Origin: Apoda limacodes | Taxonomy: Eukaryota; Arthropoda; Insecta; Lepidoptera; Limacodidae | Assembly (NCBI GenBank): GCA_946406115.1 | Contig: OX291551.1 | Coordinates: 7,874,001 to 7,938,000 of the forward strand | Reading direction: 5' to 3' | Length of the DNA stretch: 64,000 nucleotides | Shown: positions 1 through 11,518 of the stretch, piece after piece | Layout of the letters: each line of letters starts with the position of its first letter | Position numbering within the stretch: the stretch's first letter is position 1 | Notes under the pieces: generated by a model | What the model saw: the letters and a program-made list of their open reading frames with translations, nothing else | Told to the model about the DNA's origin: nothing | The model's database searches: none | Translations under genes and position numbers: made by a program

Positions 1-2198
1 AAAGTAACAACGTATACTGCTATAAAGATAGAACCGTATCGAAGCAAAGTGCTGCTGATGCATTTGCTGAACACTTTGCCTCTGTATTTCTGAATTCCGT
101 TCCATCACTAGACCTCACAAACACCTATCCGCGCACGGGTGACACGCGGGTTCATTCCGAGTCTCCAAGGTCACGGTAAGCCTTAAAGAACTTAGATGGG
201 CAGTAAAGCGGCTAAGTCCGTAATCATCGCCGGGTCCCGACGATATACCTCCATTTCTTTTCAAGGATTTCGTATCCGTACTAGAAAAACCATTAATCCA
301 TATCTACAACCTTTCGATCGCAACTGATACTTATCCAACCTGCTGGAAGACATCTAGAGTCACACCTGTACCTAAAAGTTCATTAAGGCATCAAGTAGAC
401 GAGCACAGACCTATCGCTGTACCCTCTGTATTTGCTAAGGTTTTTGAAACCATAATGGCTCACCATATCAGCTCTGAAATTAAGGTGCGTTTATCTAATG
501 CACAACACGGATTTCGAACGGGTCGATCAACTGCAACTAATCACTTAAATTTTGTAGATTATACACACACTGAAATGGACTTAGGACGGCAAGTGGATAC
601 GGCCTACTACGACTTCCAAAAAGCTTTCGACAAGGTGGATAACGACGTTCTGCTAAGCAAACTCTCAGCGATAGGTTTTACACCAAAATTATTAAGATTT
701 TTTGCTTACTCTCTAATGGTCGTAAGCAATACGTTCAACTATCCGGATATAAATCCCAACCCTACTATACTAGATACGGAATAAGCCAAGGTAGTTCATG
801 GGTCCCGTTCTTTTTTTTGTCATGATCAATGACCTACCACAAGTCATTTAAAACACGAGGTGCCCTAATGTTTGCCAATGATCTTAAGTTATACATGGGT
901 GTTGGATCGGTAGCTGACTGCGCAGCTTTACAAAGCGACATTCTAAAATTGGAGGAATGGAGTGTCAATAACGTTCTTAATTTTAATGTCCAAAAGTGCA
1001 AAATCATGACATACACCAGGTCTCGGATTCCCATAACTTATACTTATTTCCTTTCAAAGACGGCTTTATTGAGAGTCAACGAAACGCGCGACTTGGGTGT
1101 GACGTTCGATCCCCGTCTCGTCTTTAGAGAGCACATTATGACTGTCACAAAAACAGCAAATAAAACGCTAGGCTTTATCATGCGCCAAACATGCAAGTTC
1201 CAAGATTACACACCGGCTATTATGTTATATAATGCCTACGTTCGTAGCCGCTTGGAATACAATGCCCTTATTTGGGACCCAGGTGAAACCAAATATACAA
1301 CTCTGATAGAAAAAGTGCATAAAAAGTTCTGTCGTTACTTGTACAAAAAGAAATATGGCTATTATCCACATTTATATTCATCGCTTTTTGTCACTGGCAT
1401 GATGGGTCTCGACACTCTGCAGTTACGTCGGAGGGTAAAGGCAGTTGTACACTTTTACCTTTTACTCAACAATCAAGTAGACAACCCATCTACACTATCG
1501 AATATCAACCTGTACGCTCCTAATAGAGCAACCCCTGGAGCAGGAGGAGAGTCTGGCCCGCGTCGCAGGCGACCTTTATTATCTCTGCCAGGCACGCACA
1601 CCTACGCCGCTAGGAACGCACCCACGTGGCGCACTCTCACGCTCCTAAACTCATTAATATCCACACAAGATATAGATTTTTTCTCAAATAATGTACAGCG
1701 AATCATATCTGCAGCCCATGTCCACATTACATTTTTCCCGGATAATTAAGGTCTATGAAGATTAGTCATTAGATTGTTTTATTAATGTGTAATTATGACA
1801 TTATTATTATTAACTTATTATAAATCTAAATCTTTCTCTAATTGTTGACTCATAAATTCTAATACTGACATTATGGCTTATTGAATAATCCTGTTATTAG
1901 TATTATTTTGTATTACTAAAATGTTAAATTATTCTCCTTATAATTATTGACTTATTAAACTATTATATCACTGACATTATGGAATTAGTGAATTTATGTG
2001 TTATTATTGTTCTGTAAATTATTATTATTGAATTGTTAACTTTTAAATTATTATAATGAATACTGAATGTCATATATGCTATCCACTGTAACCATTTAAT
2101 GTTTAATTGTATATAAGTAATTAGTATTTTTAACTTGTTTGTAAACGTTTTGGGGCAAACCTGTTAGTTTACAAATGTTTAAATAAATAAATAAATTG
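1..2198 (+). mobile_element. LINE (non-LTR retrotransposon), 3' part, truncated by the window edge
   Basis: Degenerate reverse transcriptase (RT) region, 3' untranslated region and 3' tail of a LINE. At the left edge one can read a linker resembling AADAFAEHFASVF, then RT motifs HGFRTGRSTATN and DFQKAFDKVDNDVL, then a C-terminal region ending near 1749. The 3' untranslated stretch (1750-2170) is very AT-rich and ends in a TAAA-type short repeat (about 2180-2198). Frames change between about 60 and 450 and again near 785-830, so it cannot make a full protein. Short-repeat 3' ends and FADD-type catalytic boxes fit the CR1/L2/Daphne-like LINEs, but the clade is not certain. The copy at 56036-58380 is a diverged relative on the other strand. 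The 5' part lies outside the window. Confidence 0.88.
829..1749 (+). pseudogene. RT C-terminal half of the first LINE
   Basis: Longest remaining frame of the element (about 300 codons). It starts inside the RT palm and runs through thumb and C-terminal domain. The catalytic box that should read FADD reads FANDLKLY here (about residues 15-22), so one of the two metal-binding aspartates is replaced by asparagine. Downstream, LYNAYVRSRLEYNALIWDP and the following aromatic-rich region match the equivalent part of the LINE at 56 kb (LYNAYVRSILEYNSIIWDP). The apparent start is internal, not a real initiation site. An upstream frame (455-784) carries RT motifs 2-3 and is separated by a frameshift. 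Confidence 0.85.
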
Positions 2199-2451
2199 TG
2201 AACCGGTTACGCTACGAGGTACGTTCCGTTGCACAGTTTTAGAGCGTTTTTAAAAACGCCTGCTCTAATATGCCTCTTTCGATTTATTAAAAAAGGTTTC
2301 AGTGACTACAAAATGTTTGAAGCAACATTTTACTTGTGTTTAATCATTATTAATAAGGAAATAAAATAAGTATAACTAAGTTTGTAAATTAAATCCCTAT
2401 TTCAAGAAATTGCTATAATCTTTAAACGAAACGTAGTTGGACATAATAACG
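2199..2451 (+). repeat. Dispersed ~250-bp repeat, copy A
   Basis: Nearly identical, in reverse complement, to 39508-39757. It begins at AACCGGTTA, directly after the TAAA tail of the preceding LINE, and contains the perfect palindrome GCGTTTTTAAAAACGC and subterminal inverted motifs (TACGTTCCGTT near the left; AAACGAAACGTA near the right, degenerate here and exact in copy B). The subterminal inverted repeats suggest a small non-autonomous DNA element, but I cannot define its exact ends. The LINE tail abuts this copy, so the LINE probably inserted at or next to its edge. Confidence 0.8.
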
Positions 2452-2945
2452 AGGATTGTTGTAAAATGTCACAATACCTTACTTTTTAGCTCATGCCCAC
2501 AAGTGGCTGCCACATGTGAGCTGTGCGCCCAAGGGAGGTCTGCGGTCTAACATTGCCTTTACATCTTTGCTATTTGCAAACGCATGATCATGTTACCATG
2601 AGCACTGTCAGGAATCTCAACTACGAACTACTCTTCGCTTACATACAAATATACACACGTAATTCTAAAGCGATACCATTTAGATATATATTTGTATGTG
2701 GTAACTGGGGACACTGGCCTTTCCTCAGAATTCTTGAGGCGAATTCCTAGCTTGAATTGGTGAATTTCACAAATATCTGTGCATTCTCTACATCAAAAAT
2801 AAATGTTTTTTTTAGATGTGTGCTGGTTTAATTGTAATGTTTTTGTGAAATAGGTTGATTAGTTTCAGATATTATCTTACACATCTAAAGTAAGAAACTT
2901 TACTTCTTTATAATATAAGCTAAACATAAAGGATATATCTACCTC

Positions 2946-3115
2946 GTTGTACTTCCGAACCCGATTGTATTGAATCAGCATTGAAAAAGTAATGTTTGAC
3001 TGAGGTCTAAATTTCATCACAAAGCAATAAGGATGCTCAAGTTGTGGAATCTGTCCTTATGTTACGCTCCTAACAACGCTGATTCAACACAATCGGGTTT
3101 ATAAGTAAGTACAAG
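2946..3115. repeat. Imperfect foldback (small MITE candidate)
   Basis: GTTGTACTTCCGAACCCGA and the bases after it (2946-2979) recur as an imperfect reverse complement at about 3077-3113, where GCTGATTCAACACAATCGGG is readable. The arms are about 35 bp with a few mismatches, and the spacer is about 95 bp. No target duplication is obvious. The surrounding 2452-3480 holds no credible gene. Confidence 0.5.
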
Positions 3116-3573
3116 GAAAGCCGACAAGAAGTTTGCACGGAACTTATATACTTAATTAGAAAAATCACCTGGGATTGCGACTGGGATTATAGTAAAACAT
3201 GACTTACGCTCAAACAAAACAGAATTATCAATTAAATAAACAATCTAATGTTCAAAAAACTGGCTTGCCGCCATTTTACTTTGTTTTTTTTTAAATTGAG
3301 GTTGCGTTCGGGATTGTACCTACTATAACCCCTGCCATTGCTATTAATACAACGTATGATATTTTTTAAGGTAGCTGTATAAACTTTTAATAATACTAAT
3401 AGTTTATAAACACTCAAATCTAAATTAAAATGAACAAGGTTATGTATTTGTTTCTGACCACCCAACTAACAAAAATGCGATCAAAAAGAAAATGTTATAA
3501 CACAAAAGAGTGATATTAAAGTCATATAGAAGTAACACTTGTGACTGGTGGTCATATATACGTATTTCTTAAA

Positions 3574-3647
3574 GCATTTTAGCTGTATAAGGCTTTACAG
3601 CAAAATTGTGGCATTTTAGCTGTATAAGGCTTTACAGCAAAATTGTG
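3574..3647. repeat. Tandem duplication, 2 x 37 bp
   Basis: Two perfect adjacent copies of a 37-bp unit starting GCATTTTAGCTGTATAAGG (3574-3610 and 3611-3647). A related TATAAGGCTTTA string recurs near 3755. The wider stretch 3480-4710 has no gene that I can support; it contains many short scattered motifs (TCACTA, GTGATA, TATAAC) and may be an old repeat. Confidence 0.9.
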
Positions 3648-4713
3648 ACATTAACCTATCACATAAACGTTTACTCTGCCACTTTGTATAACGCCTATAG
3701 CACTGCTGTAAATAGGCACTCACAACAGTCGTTATCGAGCTACTATGTTGTATATAAGGCTTTAATGGCACCTTTATGAAGCGGATCCATACTATTATGA
3801 CTCCTAAATAACTTATATAACACTGGTGTTAAAATAGTCACTATCACTGCTAAACCGTGATACAGCAGCTCCCGTTATAATGAATTTACAACAAATTTGC
3901 GTTAAAGCCGCACCCGTTAACAACTGCTCTAAAATCGTCCTAATTGGACCTTAATTAACACTCAAAAGTTGTAAAAACGTATTTACAAAGCTTAGATATC
4001 ACTAGTTACATAACAACTTTGTTATTTCCTATTTATCACTAAAAAGTCACATATCGCTTCACTGTGATATCTTTACAGGACCTAAAATTTATTATGGCTG
4101 CGAGATGTTGTAAATTGGTTGTATATGAGGAACCGCAACTCTATTCAGTTATATATGAAAGTCTTAAAAATATTTGCTAATTAATTTATTATTTATTTAC
4201 CTAAATATTAATGAATTAATGAGGGGTATGCAAAAAACACCATTAATATACTACTAGAATATCAATAAAAATGCAAGCGCAAGTGATATTGAACTATTTA
4301 TTACAATACTATCGCGCGTTACAGAATATAGAAGCATTAACATTAAACAAATTAACTCAGCAATTATTTTTGACTCCAAACTTCGAAATTTATAGATGGT
4401 CGACACAACAGTAATTTAATTTGTAATAGGAAGGAAAAGCAACCACTACATTAACACTCAATGGTTGTATATCAATGTTCGCGTGGCCGTTTTATCACTT
4501 CATAGTGATACCAGTGTTTAAAATTCCCTAATATATTACCGAAAAGTCACAAAGAACAACGCATAAAGACAAATATGTATCTAATTAGCTCCAAGTGGAG
4601 GTGCAATACAATAACAATATCACTTATTTCATCATCAGGTTAATTAAAAAGTCAATGTTCAAACAGTGAATTACTTTGCCTCACTAGTGAGAAAAATTCG
4701 ATTTTGCTCGATA

Positions 4714-5273
4714 GTCCATTGAAATGTTACATGAGCTTTGCATTTGTTAGAGGACGCAATTTAATTTTGGGACATGTGTGGGCGTCAATAGAAGCTTAAC
4801 CACAAGTTTGAGGGGTCGCCACCCTTGTCATCCGCCCGCCATCTTGGAAAAATGGGTGAAAACACTTTTTCGCGATATCTCGGAAACTATGCGTCTTACA
4901 AAAAATTCGTAAGACATAATTTGTAGCAAATTGTTTTGCCTAAAAATATGTTTATATAACTTTTTGCCTTAAATTAAAAATTAAAGAAATAAGCAAAAAA
5001 GTGAGAAAATTTTTATAAAATTTTTTTTTTGCTCTATAACTTTTTTTAATACATTTTACAAAAAAATTACCTTGGACCAATCTTGTAGATGTTCTTTTGA
5101 GGTAAATTTTTGTTTGTAATTTTTTTTAATTTCATTCATTTAAAACATTGTTACAGCGCTCCCTCAAACTTGAGATTAAGCTTCTATTGACCCCCCACCC
5201 ATGTCCCAAAAATAAAATTGCGTCCTCTAACAAATGCAATATTCGGTCCTTAAATTGTAACATTTCAATGGAC
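4714..5273. mobile_element. MITE with long terminal inverted repeats and TA target duplication
   Basis: A 560-bp element bounded by TA on each side (4712-4713 and 5274-5275). The outer 17 bp, GTCCATTGAAATGTTAC, are perfectly inverted at the right end. After a small indel the arms continue to match for about 105-113 bp each (left to about 4815, right from about 5160). The A/T-rich centre has no coding capacity. TA flanks with long TIRs suggest a Tc1/mariner-superfamily non-autonomous element; the superfamily is inferred from the TA duplication only. Confidence 0.85.
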
Positions 5274-5275
5274 TA

Positions 5276-6680
5276 CACTGAATTTGGACAGCTAAACTAT
5301 CCTTTTCGTGCTGTTGAGGTGTAAAACACTTTTCAGGTCAGATAAAGCGGCAGTAATTTCATTTACGATTATTTTGCATCGCCTGTTCACACACTCGCGC
5401 ACAAAGTACCTAAAAGATTTTTTTTGATTTTTTCAAATATCGAAGTGGCCAGTGATGATCGACCCCGTTGCCACAGACGCCGCGGGAACTCATAAGTTTT
5501 TCATCTTATTTTATTATGTTCAATTTAATTAAATGAAATTTAATAATTTCCCAAATATGAATAACATAACATTAAATATAAAATAAACTTCGACATTTTT
5601 AATTTTTAATTTTTTTCTTTTATCAAACCAATATTCTATTATATGTCTGTTTTCTTTTTCCTGCGTTTTTGAGTAAAGCTAAATACAAGTCTCGGCCGTA
5701 AAGTCATTGCTGGATGCGTATTATTGACGGCACTACCTACGGTACTCTCACTTATCCTCTCTACTTACTTTCGCAGTAATGTACTATTCCTAATTTACCT
5801 ATGCGCAAAATAAATAAATAATGACCATGACCAGCATCTCATGCAGCGCCTCGTATACTTTTTTGAAGTACATCTCAAGACTCAAGATTAACACAAATTT
5901 ATGTTCATAACATAGGTAAATGTATCGAACCCGCCGCTTTTGCACACAAGGCAGCCTTTATACCAGTACCAATTGAGCCACAAGGATAAAACGCTTGGAA
6001 GAAGCAGAGTAGGTTGGTATGACTCGAGTTTGTTATTCTGTAGCACACAATTTTTTTCATTTTTCTTTACATTTGCGAAAAAATAAATAAAATATAAGGT
6101 GAAAAAATAAATAAACACACCGAAACTAAAATAAACCGAGCCAAAACACGAGTTAAATTGAATAGAAAACAACAGTAAAAGAAAGGGTTCATAAAAAATT
6201 CGTTTAATTCTCAAAAAAGTACATTGTTTACATTAAGAATACTTATCAGGTAAATAGTAATGTAACATATTTTGTGGGCCACTAGCAACTAAACTAGGCC
6301 TAGCCTGAATTTTAGATGCTAGTCTCTTCCAGTGTAAATGACCCATGACAAAAGTTACGACAGAAGTAACGACAAAAATACAAAATATTACATAACATGA
6401 AATTGATATTGAAACATTACGGATGATATAACATTTAAAATGACCTTGTTAGTTACCAGTAAAAGTAATGTAAGGTAAAATAATATTGGAGGGTAATGCC
6501 TAATGGTATTGGTGACTTGTACTTGTAACTCGTTCTATGCAATAGGTTGCCGATTAGTAAAGTAGCTAATTATGTACGTTACCACTAAAACTAAGAACCT
6601 AAGAATATTTATTACGAAATAATGAATTAATAGCAAATAATATAAGATTATTATAATTAAATACAAATAGCATTCTAGTA
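5276..6680. other. AT-rich stretch without recognised gene
   Basis: About 1.4 kb with only short spurious frames. A 108-codon frame at 5888-6214 on the minus strand is phenylalanine/tyrosine-rich, as expected from translating A/T runs, and has no motif I recognise. No RNA gene or terminal repeat is evident. Confidence 0.6.
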
Positions 6681-6825
<145 letters not shown>

Positions 6826-6867
6826 TGGTTTTTTTTGTTTTTAGTTTTTTTTTTTAGTTTTTTTGTT

Positions 6868-7680
6868 TTGCACATATTTGTCGGGCACTTTAATATCGTA
6901 AACAGATTTTCGATTTCGTGGTAGTTTTTAGTTTTCAGCCATTTTTTCAGGATCGTTTTGCAGTTAAAATAATTGAGATGATAAATATTAATAACTTTGT
7001 TAAGTTTATTGTAAAGCATTGGGCCGAGGTAACATTGGAATTTTCGTATAAAAGAAGTTCTAGATAATGGAATTTGGCATACTTTATCATTACGACGCGA
7101 GGTTGATAGCACCGAGTTGTAAGGAAGTTTTATGTGTTGCAGAATTATGGTATCTCTTATAAAAATAACTGCCTAACTGAAAGTATATCACAATTAAGGT
7201 ATAGTTCAGAAGTAGGATAACGAAAAGGCTTGAAAGACATCACTTTTAAAAGGGCACGCTGTGCACGTTCTAACTTTATTAGGTGCGTCTTTCGAGTCCC
7301 ACCCTATGATGTTATACAGTTTGGCAAGATAGACTGTCCCAGAGCATAATAGGCAGTTTTCAACAACTTAAAGTCTGCAACATGTCGTAAGGATTTGAAT
7401 ACATAAATTAATTTACGAGTTCTCTGAGCCAGTATATCAATTTGAGGTTTCCAGGATAACGTTTCGTCCAGTAAAACACCGAGATATTTTATAGTTTCCG
7501 ATTACTTGAAGTCTGGACAGTTGCATTTTTCAAAATTTGAGCACTTGTGAATTTTAATTTTAAAGTTATGCTCTATAGAAATAACACCTTTTGTAAAACC
7601 AAATTTAAATTAGTTTTAGAAATGTTTAGAGTTAGAGAGTTATTTTGAAGCCAGTTTAATACCTTTTTGCCAGGTTCGCC
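6868..7680 (-). mobile_element. LINE RT C-terminal fragment (minus strand, degenerate)
   Basis: Translating the minus strand gives recognisable LINE RT thumb and C-terminal sequence: near 7660-7600 a WLQNNSLTLNISKT-like segment, near 7490-7420 YLGVLLDETLSWKPQID, near 7340 SILPNCITS followed by a stop where tryptophan is expected, then LIKLERAQRALLKVMSFKPF, and finally LPLSRTSF-like and YLGPMLYNKLNK (about 7090-6990). Stops and frameshifts break it, and only the last part is open (to 7112). The 5' boundary near 7680 is abrupt, consistent with 5' truncation. The motif style fits the L2/CR1 group. Confidence 0.82.
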
Positions 7681-7865
7681 CCTGGGTTCTATGAACGCCT
7701 GCTTTGCCTAGTGGAGACTAAATTTTACAAAGTAAATGCCCGTGGAAGTACCTAATAAAGGTTTTAGAACCCGCTTTGCCTGCGCAAAATCGGATACACT
7801 TTACGAGTGAATGTGACGAAAAATTCATTACGATTGATAAGTACTAAGGTATTGGTACCCTTGAC

Positions 7866-9127
7866 CAGGCGCGTAGCCAGGATTTATATTCGGGGGGGGG
7901 GGGGGGGGGATGAACAGTGCAAGCCTAAGGCTAGTTGCCAAGTATAATAGACAGGTTTTTTTTATATTTTACGGCGCACATTAGGACACCGAACTTCAAC
8001 ATTAACGTGAGCGTAGCGAGCGCGAAATTTTTCGATTCTGATAGGTATAGGTCAATCAATTATGAATACTCTGTAGCGCCAACCCCGTAAGACGTTGGTT
8101 CAACATTGTGTTCCTTAAATAACCAAATGAATGACTGACTCGCTCGCTTTTTTTCCTTTTTTTCCAAGCTCTGAAAGTCTATTGGAAATGAGATCCATTT
8201 AGCCTGACATAAACATGCCATCACGCCAATAATGGCGCCAAAAAACTTAATTTGTCGGAGCGTTAATTGAATTTTCACAACTTTGCTCACCGTTACTTGC
8301 TCATTGTTTTGAGTTCATTCTCTATATGTCTTCAATGCATAATTTTTCACAGGTCTTCATAACACTGCTGAAAGTCGTCGAATCCTACCAGACTTATTTT
8401 AAAAAGTAAACAAGTAAAAACACGTCGCCATTGTTTAAATTCGCACTTAACCCCCTGACTCGCTCGGCCGACAACCAGTGTTGCCAGGTATTTGATATTG
8501 CACTCCCTTGTTCGGTGTTCGTTATGACTAAAATACCGAAATAGTAGTGGTTTTGTTTTCATTTTACCCATTTGTAAGTTAAAATCAATCTTATTTAATT
8601 CTTGCTAAGTAAAAAAACTAACAGTTCTGCATTAAACTCTGTTTTTTTAATGCACTCATTACAATTAGCCTAAAATGCAAAGGTATCATTAATATTTTGC
8701 TTCTAAGGTAAGTAAAATGGCGTAAAAATAATACAAATCAGTATTATTGTTTGAATCTAGTGTTTTGATTCAATGTAGTTTAGGATCCGTTAAGGTAAGT
8801 ATAATTAGGTACTATCACCGTAGAAAATTAGATTTCCTTTGTTTGCTATTTAGTTCATCTGGCAACCTTGCCGACAACGCGAGGCTTGCGTGCGGCACAT
8901 GTACGTTCGGCGACACGAGCCGATCGCGACACGGTGTTTCGGCATAAGCAAAGTAGTAGTTTAGTACACAGATCCTTGTCTGTCCGAGTCAGTCCGGGGC
9001 GACAACAACGGTGGCGCGGCGGCAAGGTTCGAATGCGCCGAAAAAGTGCATCTGATATTTGAAATTTCAAAGATTTCGTGTGGGGGGGGATACGACACCC
9101 AAATCCCCCCCTCTGTATACGCGCATG
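7866..9127. mobile_element. Non-autonomous hAT-type DNA transposon
   Basis: Element of 1262 bp flanked by a perfect 8-bp direct repeat CCCTTGAC (7858-7865 and 9128-9135). Ends are CAGGCGCGTAGCCAG on the left and, read inward from the right, CATGCGCGTATACAG, so the terminal 10 bp match with one mismatch. Both ends carry poly-G/poly-C runs just inside. An 8-bp duplication with a CA-G-starting TIR is the hAT signature. No transposase is readable inside; short internal frames are unremarkable. A GC-richer segment at 8860-9050 contains inverted CAACCTTGCCG and GGCAAGGTT strings. Confidence 0.85.
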
Positions 9128-9142
9128 CCCTTGACCTCTTTG

Positions 9143-9795
9143 TGATGAAACAAATGGTTTTTAGCGCCATATAATAATAATATACTTTATTGCACATAGT
9201 ATAACAAAACAAAAATACAAATGGCGATCTTATCGCTATGAAGCGATCTCTCCCAGATAACCTTTGGGTGAAAGATTTAAAATAAAATCATAATAAAAGG
9301 AAATGTGTGCATTAAAAATGATTAGATTATAATTATAATCAATCATCTTTAACAAAATTTATGTAAAAAGATAATATTAAATACAAAATATATATTTAAG
9401 ATAATATTAGATACAATTACATAATACTATACATAAATAAATAATTATTTAAGAAAATATATAAATATATATAAACTAATATAGATACACATAAATATTT
9501 ACATACATATTCATACAGAGATAAATAATCAATAATATATATGGATATGGCTTTGGAGTTTTTAACAGCAGGTTTGTAGAATTACATAGAAAAGGAGAAC
9601 TAATGCACTCGAAACATTCTGTTAGTCGTGTTCTTGGATTGAACAGGACACTATAACGAAGAAATAGGACATGAATAAGCTTTGTTCGAAATTCGGATAT
9701 GTTTCGCAGACCAAATATAAATCTTATGCATACATTTTGAAGACGCTCAAGTTTATCATACATATATATAGGTTTTCGGATTTAAATATTATTGT
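9143..9795 (-). mobile_element. LINE 3' end with internally deleted RT (minus strand)
   Basis: The minus strand encodes a short C-terminal RT segment (9763-9476) beginning KLERLQNVCIRFIFGLR and including VLFNPRTRLTECFE, typical of LINE C-terminal domains. It then loses frame. The 3' end near 9180-9280 (in + orientation ATACTTTATTGCACATAG, then TCGCTATGAAGCGATCTC) is a sequence I associate with 3' ends of common lepidopteran LINEs; that is from memory. The tail is A/T-rich. The 5' end is truncated at about 9795. Confidence 0.75.
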
Positions 9796-10340
9796 TGTTA
9801 AGACACAGCATATGTGATTTAAATGGAATTCTGCAAGGTGTCTACGTTCAGCCAAGGCAAAAATAATCAGCTGGGCGATTGTTTAACTCGTATATTCTCG
9901 TTATCGATTGGTTATCGTTGTCGAATCTATTACCATCACCATTACCGGGGTCGTAGGTGTTGTGTAGCATTCAAGACCTTGAGCGGTAATGATAAGGCAA
10001 TTGTTTTTAAAACGATTTGTATTGGAGATATAAAATCGCCCAGCAGAACAGTACTTTCGTCAATTCTATGTGTTACATTAGAAATTACCGAAATAAGACC
10101 GTTGAGTCATGCAGTAAACACTCATTGGCATGAGTGGTGAGTCATATGGCAAATGAAAGCTTTATATCTAAATCCAATTAATAGGATAGATACAACCCTG
10201 TGATTGAGGGAGATATCAGTATTTTATCGATGAATCATAGGGTATTTTTTTATGACTCAAAACAACGACACATTCTGTTCTGCTGTCGAATGTCAGTTTC
10301 ATAATTAGATGGATCTTCCATTTGCCAGACTGCGGAAATG
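9796..10340. other. No recognised gene; weak inverted motifs
   Basis: A 105-codon frame at 9823-10140 has a His/Tyr cluster but no domain I recognise. CAGCTGGGCGATT near 9871 is mirrored by AATCGCCCAGCAG near 10034, suggesting part of a foldback repeat. I do not treat the frame as a gene. Confidence 0.4.
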
Positions 10341-10344
10341 CCCA

Positions 10345-10520
10345 AAAGGAGGATATATGTGTTTGACCTGTATGTATGTGGGACTCTATATTCCCTCGTA
10401 ACTACGAAACGGCTAAACCGATTTTAATAAATAATTTGTGGTTAGATTTTAAGACGAATCTAACCACAAACCTCAAAACCACACACTAGAGTGTCATAGG
10501 CTATATTAAAAATATTGAAA
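10345..10520. repeat. Common lepidopteran repeat tail with an internal hairpin
   Basis: Contains CCTCGTAACTACGAAACGGC followed by TAAACCGATTTTAA and later AGTGTCATAGGCTATATT. I associate these strings with 3' parts of very abundant insect LINE/SINE-like repeats (from memory). A perfect 14-bp stem interrupts it: TTTGTGGTTAGATT (10435-10448) with its complement at 10457-10470 and an 8-nt loop. The rest of 10521-11089 has no gene or clear repeat. Confidence 0.5.
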
Positions 10521-11089
10521 ATCAAAATAGCGGATTTTTGACGTTAATTTTCTTTTTTGCCTTTCAGTTAAGATATCCTTTTATTTTTTTAATCCGCAGT
10601 CGGGTTTTTTTAATGTTTTAAATTACTTTTTACTAGTGTCTTTAAATTTTGAAATCATCATAATGTGTGTAACGCATTTAAAAATAAATTCAATACTACG
10701 CAATTTTTTTTTTAAGGCTGGTTGCAACAATGTTATCTTTTTGCGTAAAAATCTTGGCTGAGAGAAACAGATAAACTAAGTGCTGGGACTATTAGGTTCA
10801 GTGAGAAATTTATAATTATCGGTTCTTATCAATAGAAGGTCATTGGTTCTACAACTGTGAAAAGTGTTGCGTGCGAAGAAGACAACAAGAATATGCGTAA
10901 AAATAAAATTAATGTATGCAAAATTTCAACTTAATCTAACACCGAGAAGTGGGTAAAAAAAAATTAACTTACAAGATTTGATTACAGACAACGGCACAGG
11001 GGATCTAAATAAAAGTTCTTAAAAATTACTATAAAAACTAACTGCACCGGCGGCGGCGCGGCGATGTCGGAAAGGGATGGTTTCTTAGT

Positions 11090-11326
11090 AATCTTAGTTC
11101 CGCTTCTCTTGCTTCACGCGGGGATGAAATACTTACAATACCTGACCCTAATCTCTCCACTTGATTCCATTCTTATACAGAGTTACAATACCTGACCCTA
11201 ATCTCTCCACTTGATTCCATTCTTATACAGAGTTGCTGTATAAGAATGGAATCAAGTGGAGAGATTAGGGTCAGGTATTGTAAGTATTTCATCCCCGCGT
11301 GAAGCAAGAGAAGCGGAACTAAGATT
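11090..11326. repeat. Perfect 91-bp inverted repeat with a 50-bp tandem duplication in the loop
   Basis: Bases 11090-11180 are an exact reverse complement of 11236-11326. A 50-bp segment starting TTACAATACCTGACCC is present twice in tandem (11133-11182 and 11183-11232), so the left side carries two copies able to pair with one copy on the right. A transcript would fold into a 91-bp perfect hairpin. I do not recognise the sequence as a known RNA gene. It could be a young foldback, a templated-repair product, or an assembly or cloning artefact. Confidence 0.97.
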
Positions 11327-11370
11327 TTACAGGAAGGCGGTTTAAGGACCGCTGACCGGTCTGGGAGTTT

Positions 11371-11518
11371 GTTGGGAACAGTCTTGAGCTGTTTGGACTC
11401 TGGAATTCGAGAGAAAAATGTATGAAAGTCTTACTTACCTCTCGAAACCCGTGAAAGTACTTGCATAAATTTTTTTCTTGAATTCCGGAGTATATAATAG
11501 TTCGAGACGGTTCCCAAT
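11371..11518. repeat. Imperfect foldback
   Basis: TTGTTGGGAACAGTC with downstream ACTCTGGAATTCGAG on the left matches, inverted, CTTGAATTCCGGAGTA and GACGGTTCCCAATAA on the right. The arms are about 60 bp at very roughly two-thirds identity. It sits between the perfect palindrome and the rearranged LINE. It may be a small MITE. Confidence 0.6.

Noticed and set aside
9823..10140. 105-codon frame with a His-rich segment
   Set aside because: No domain recognised, no splice or promoter support, and inverted motifs suggest repeat origin.
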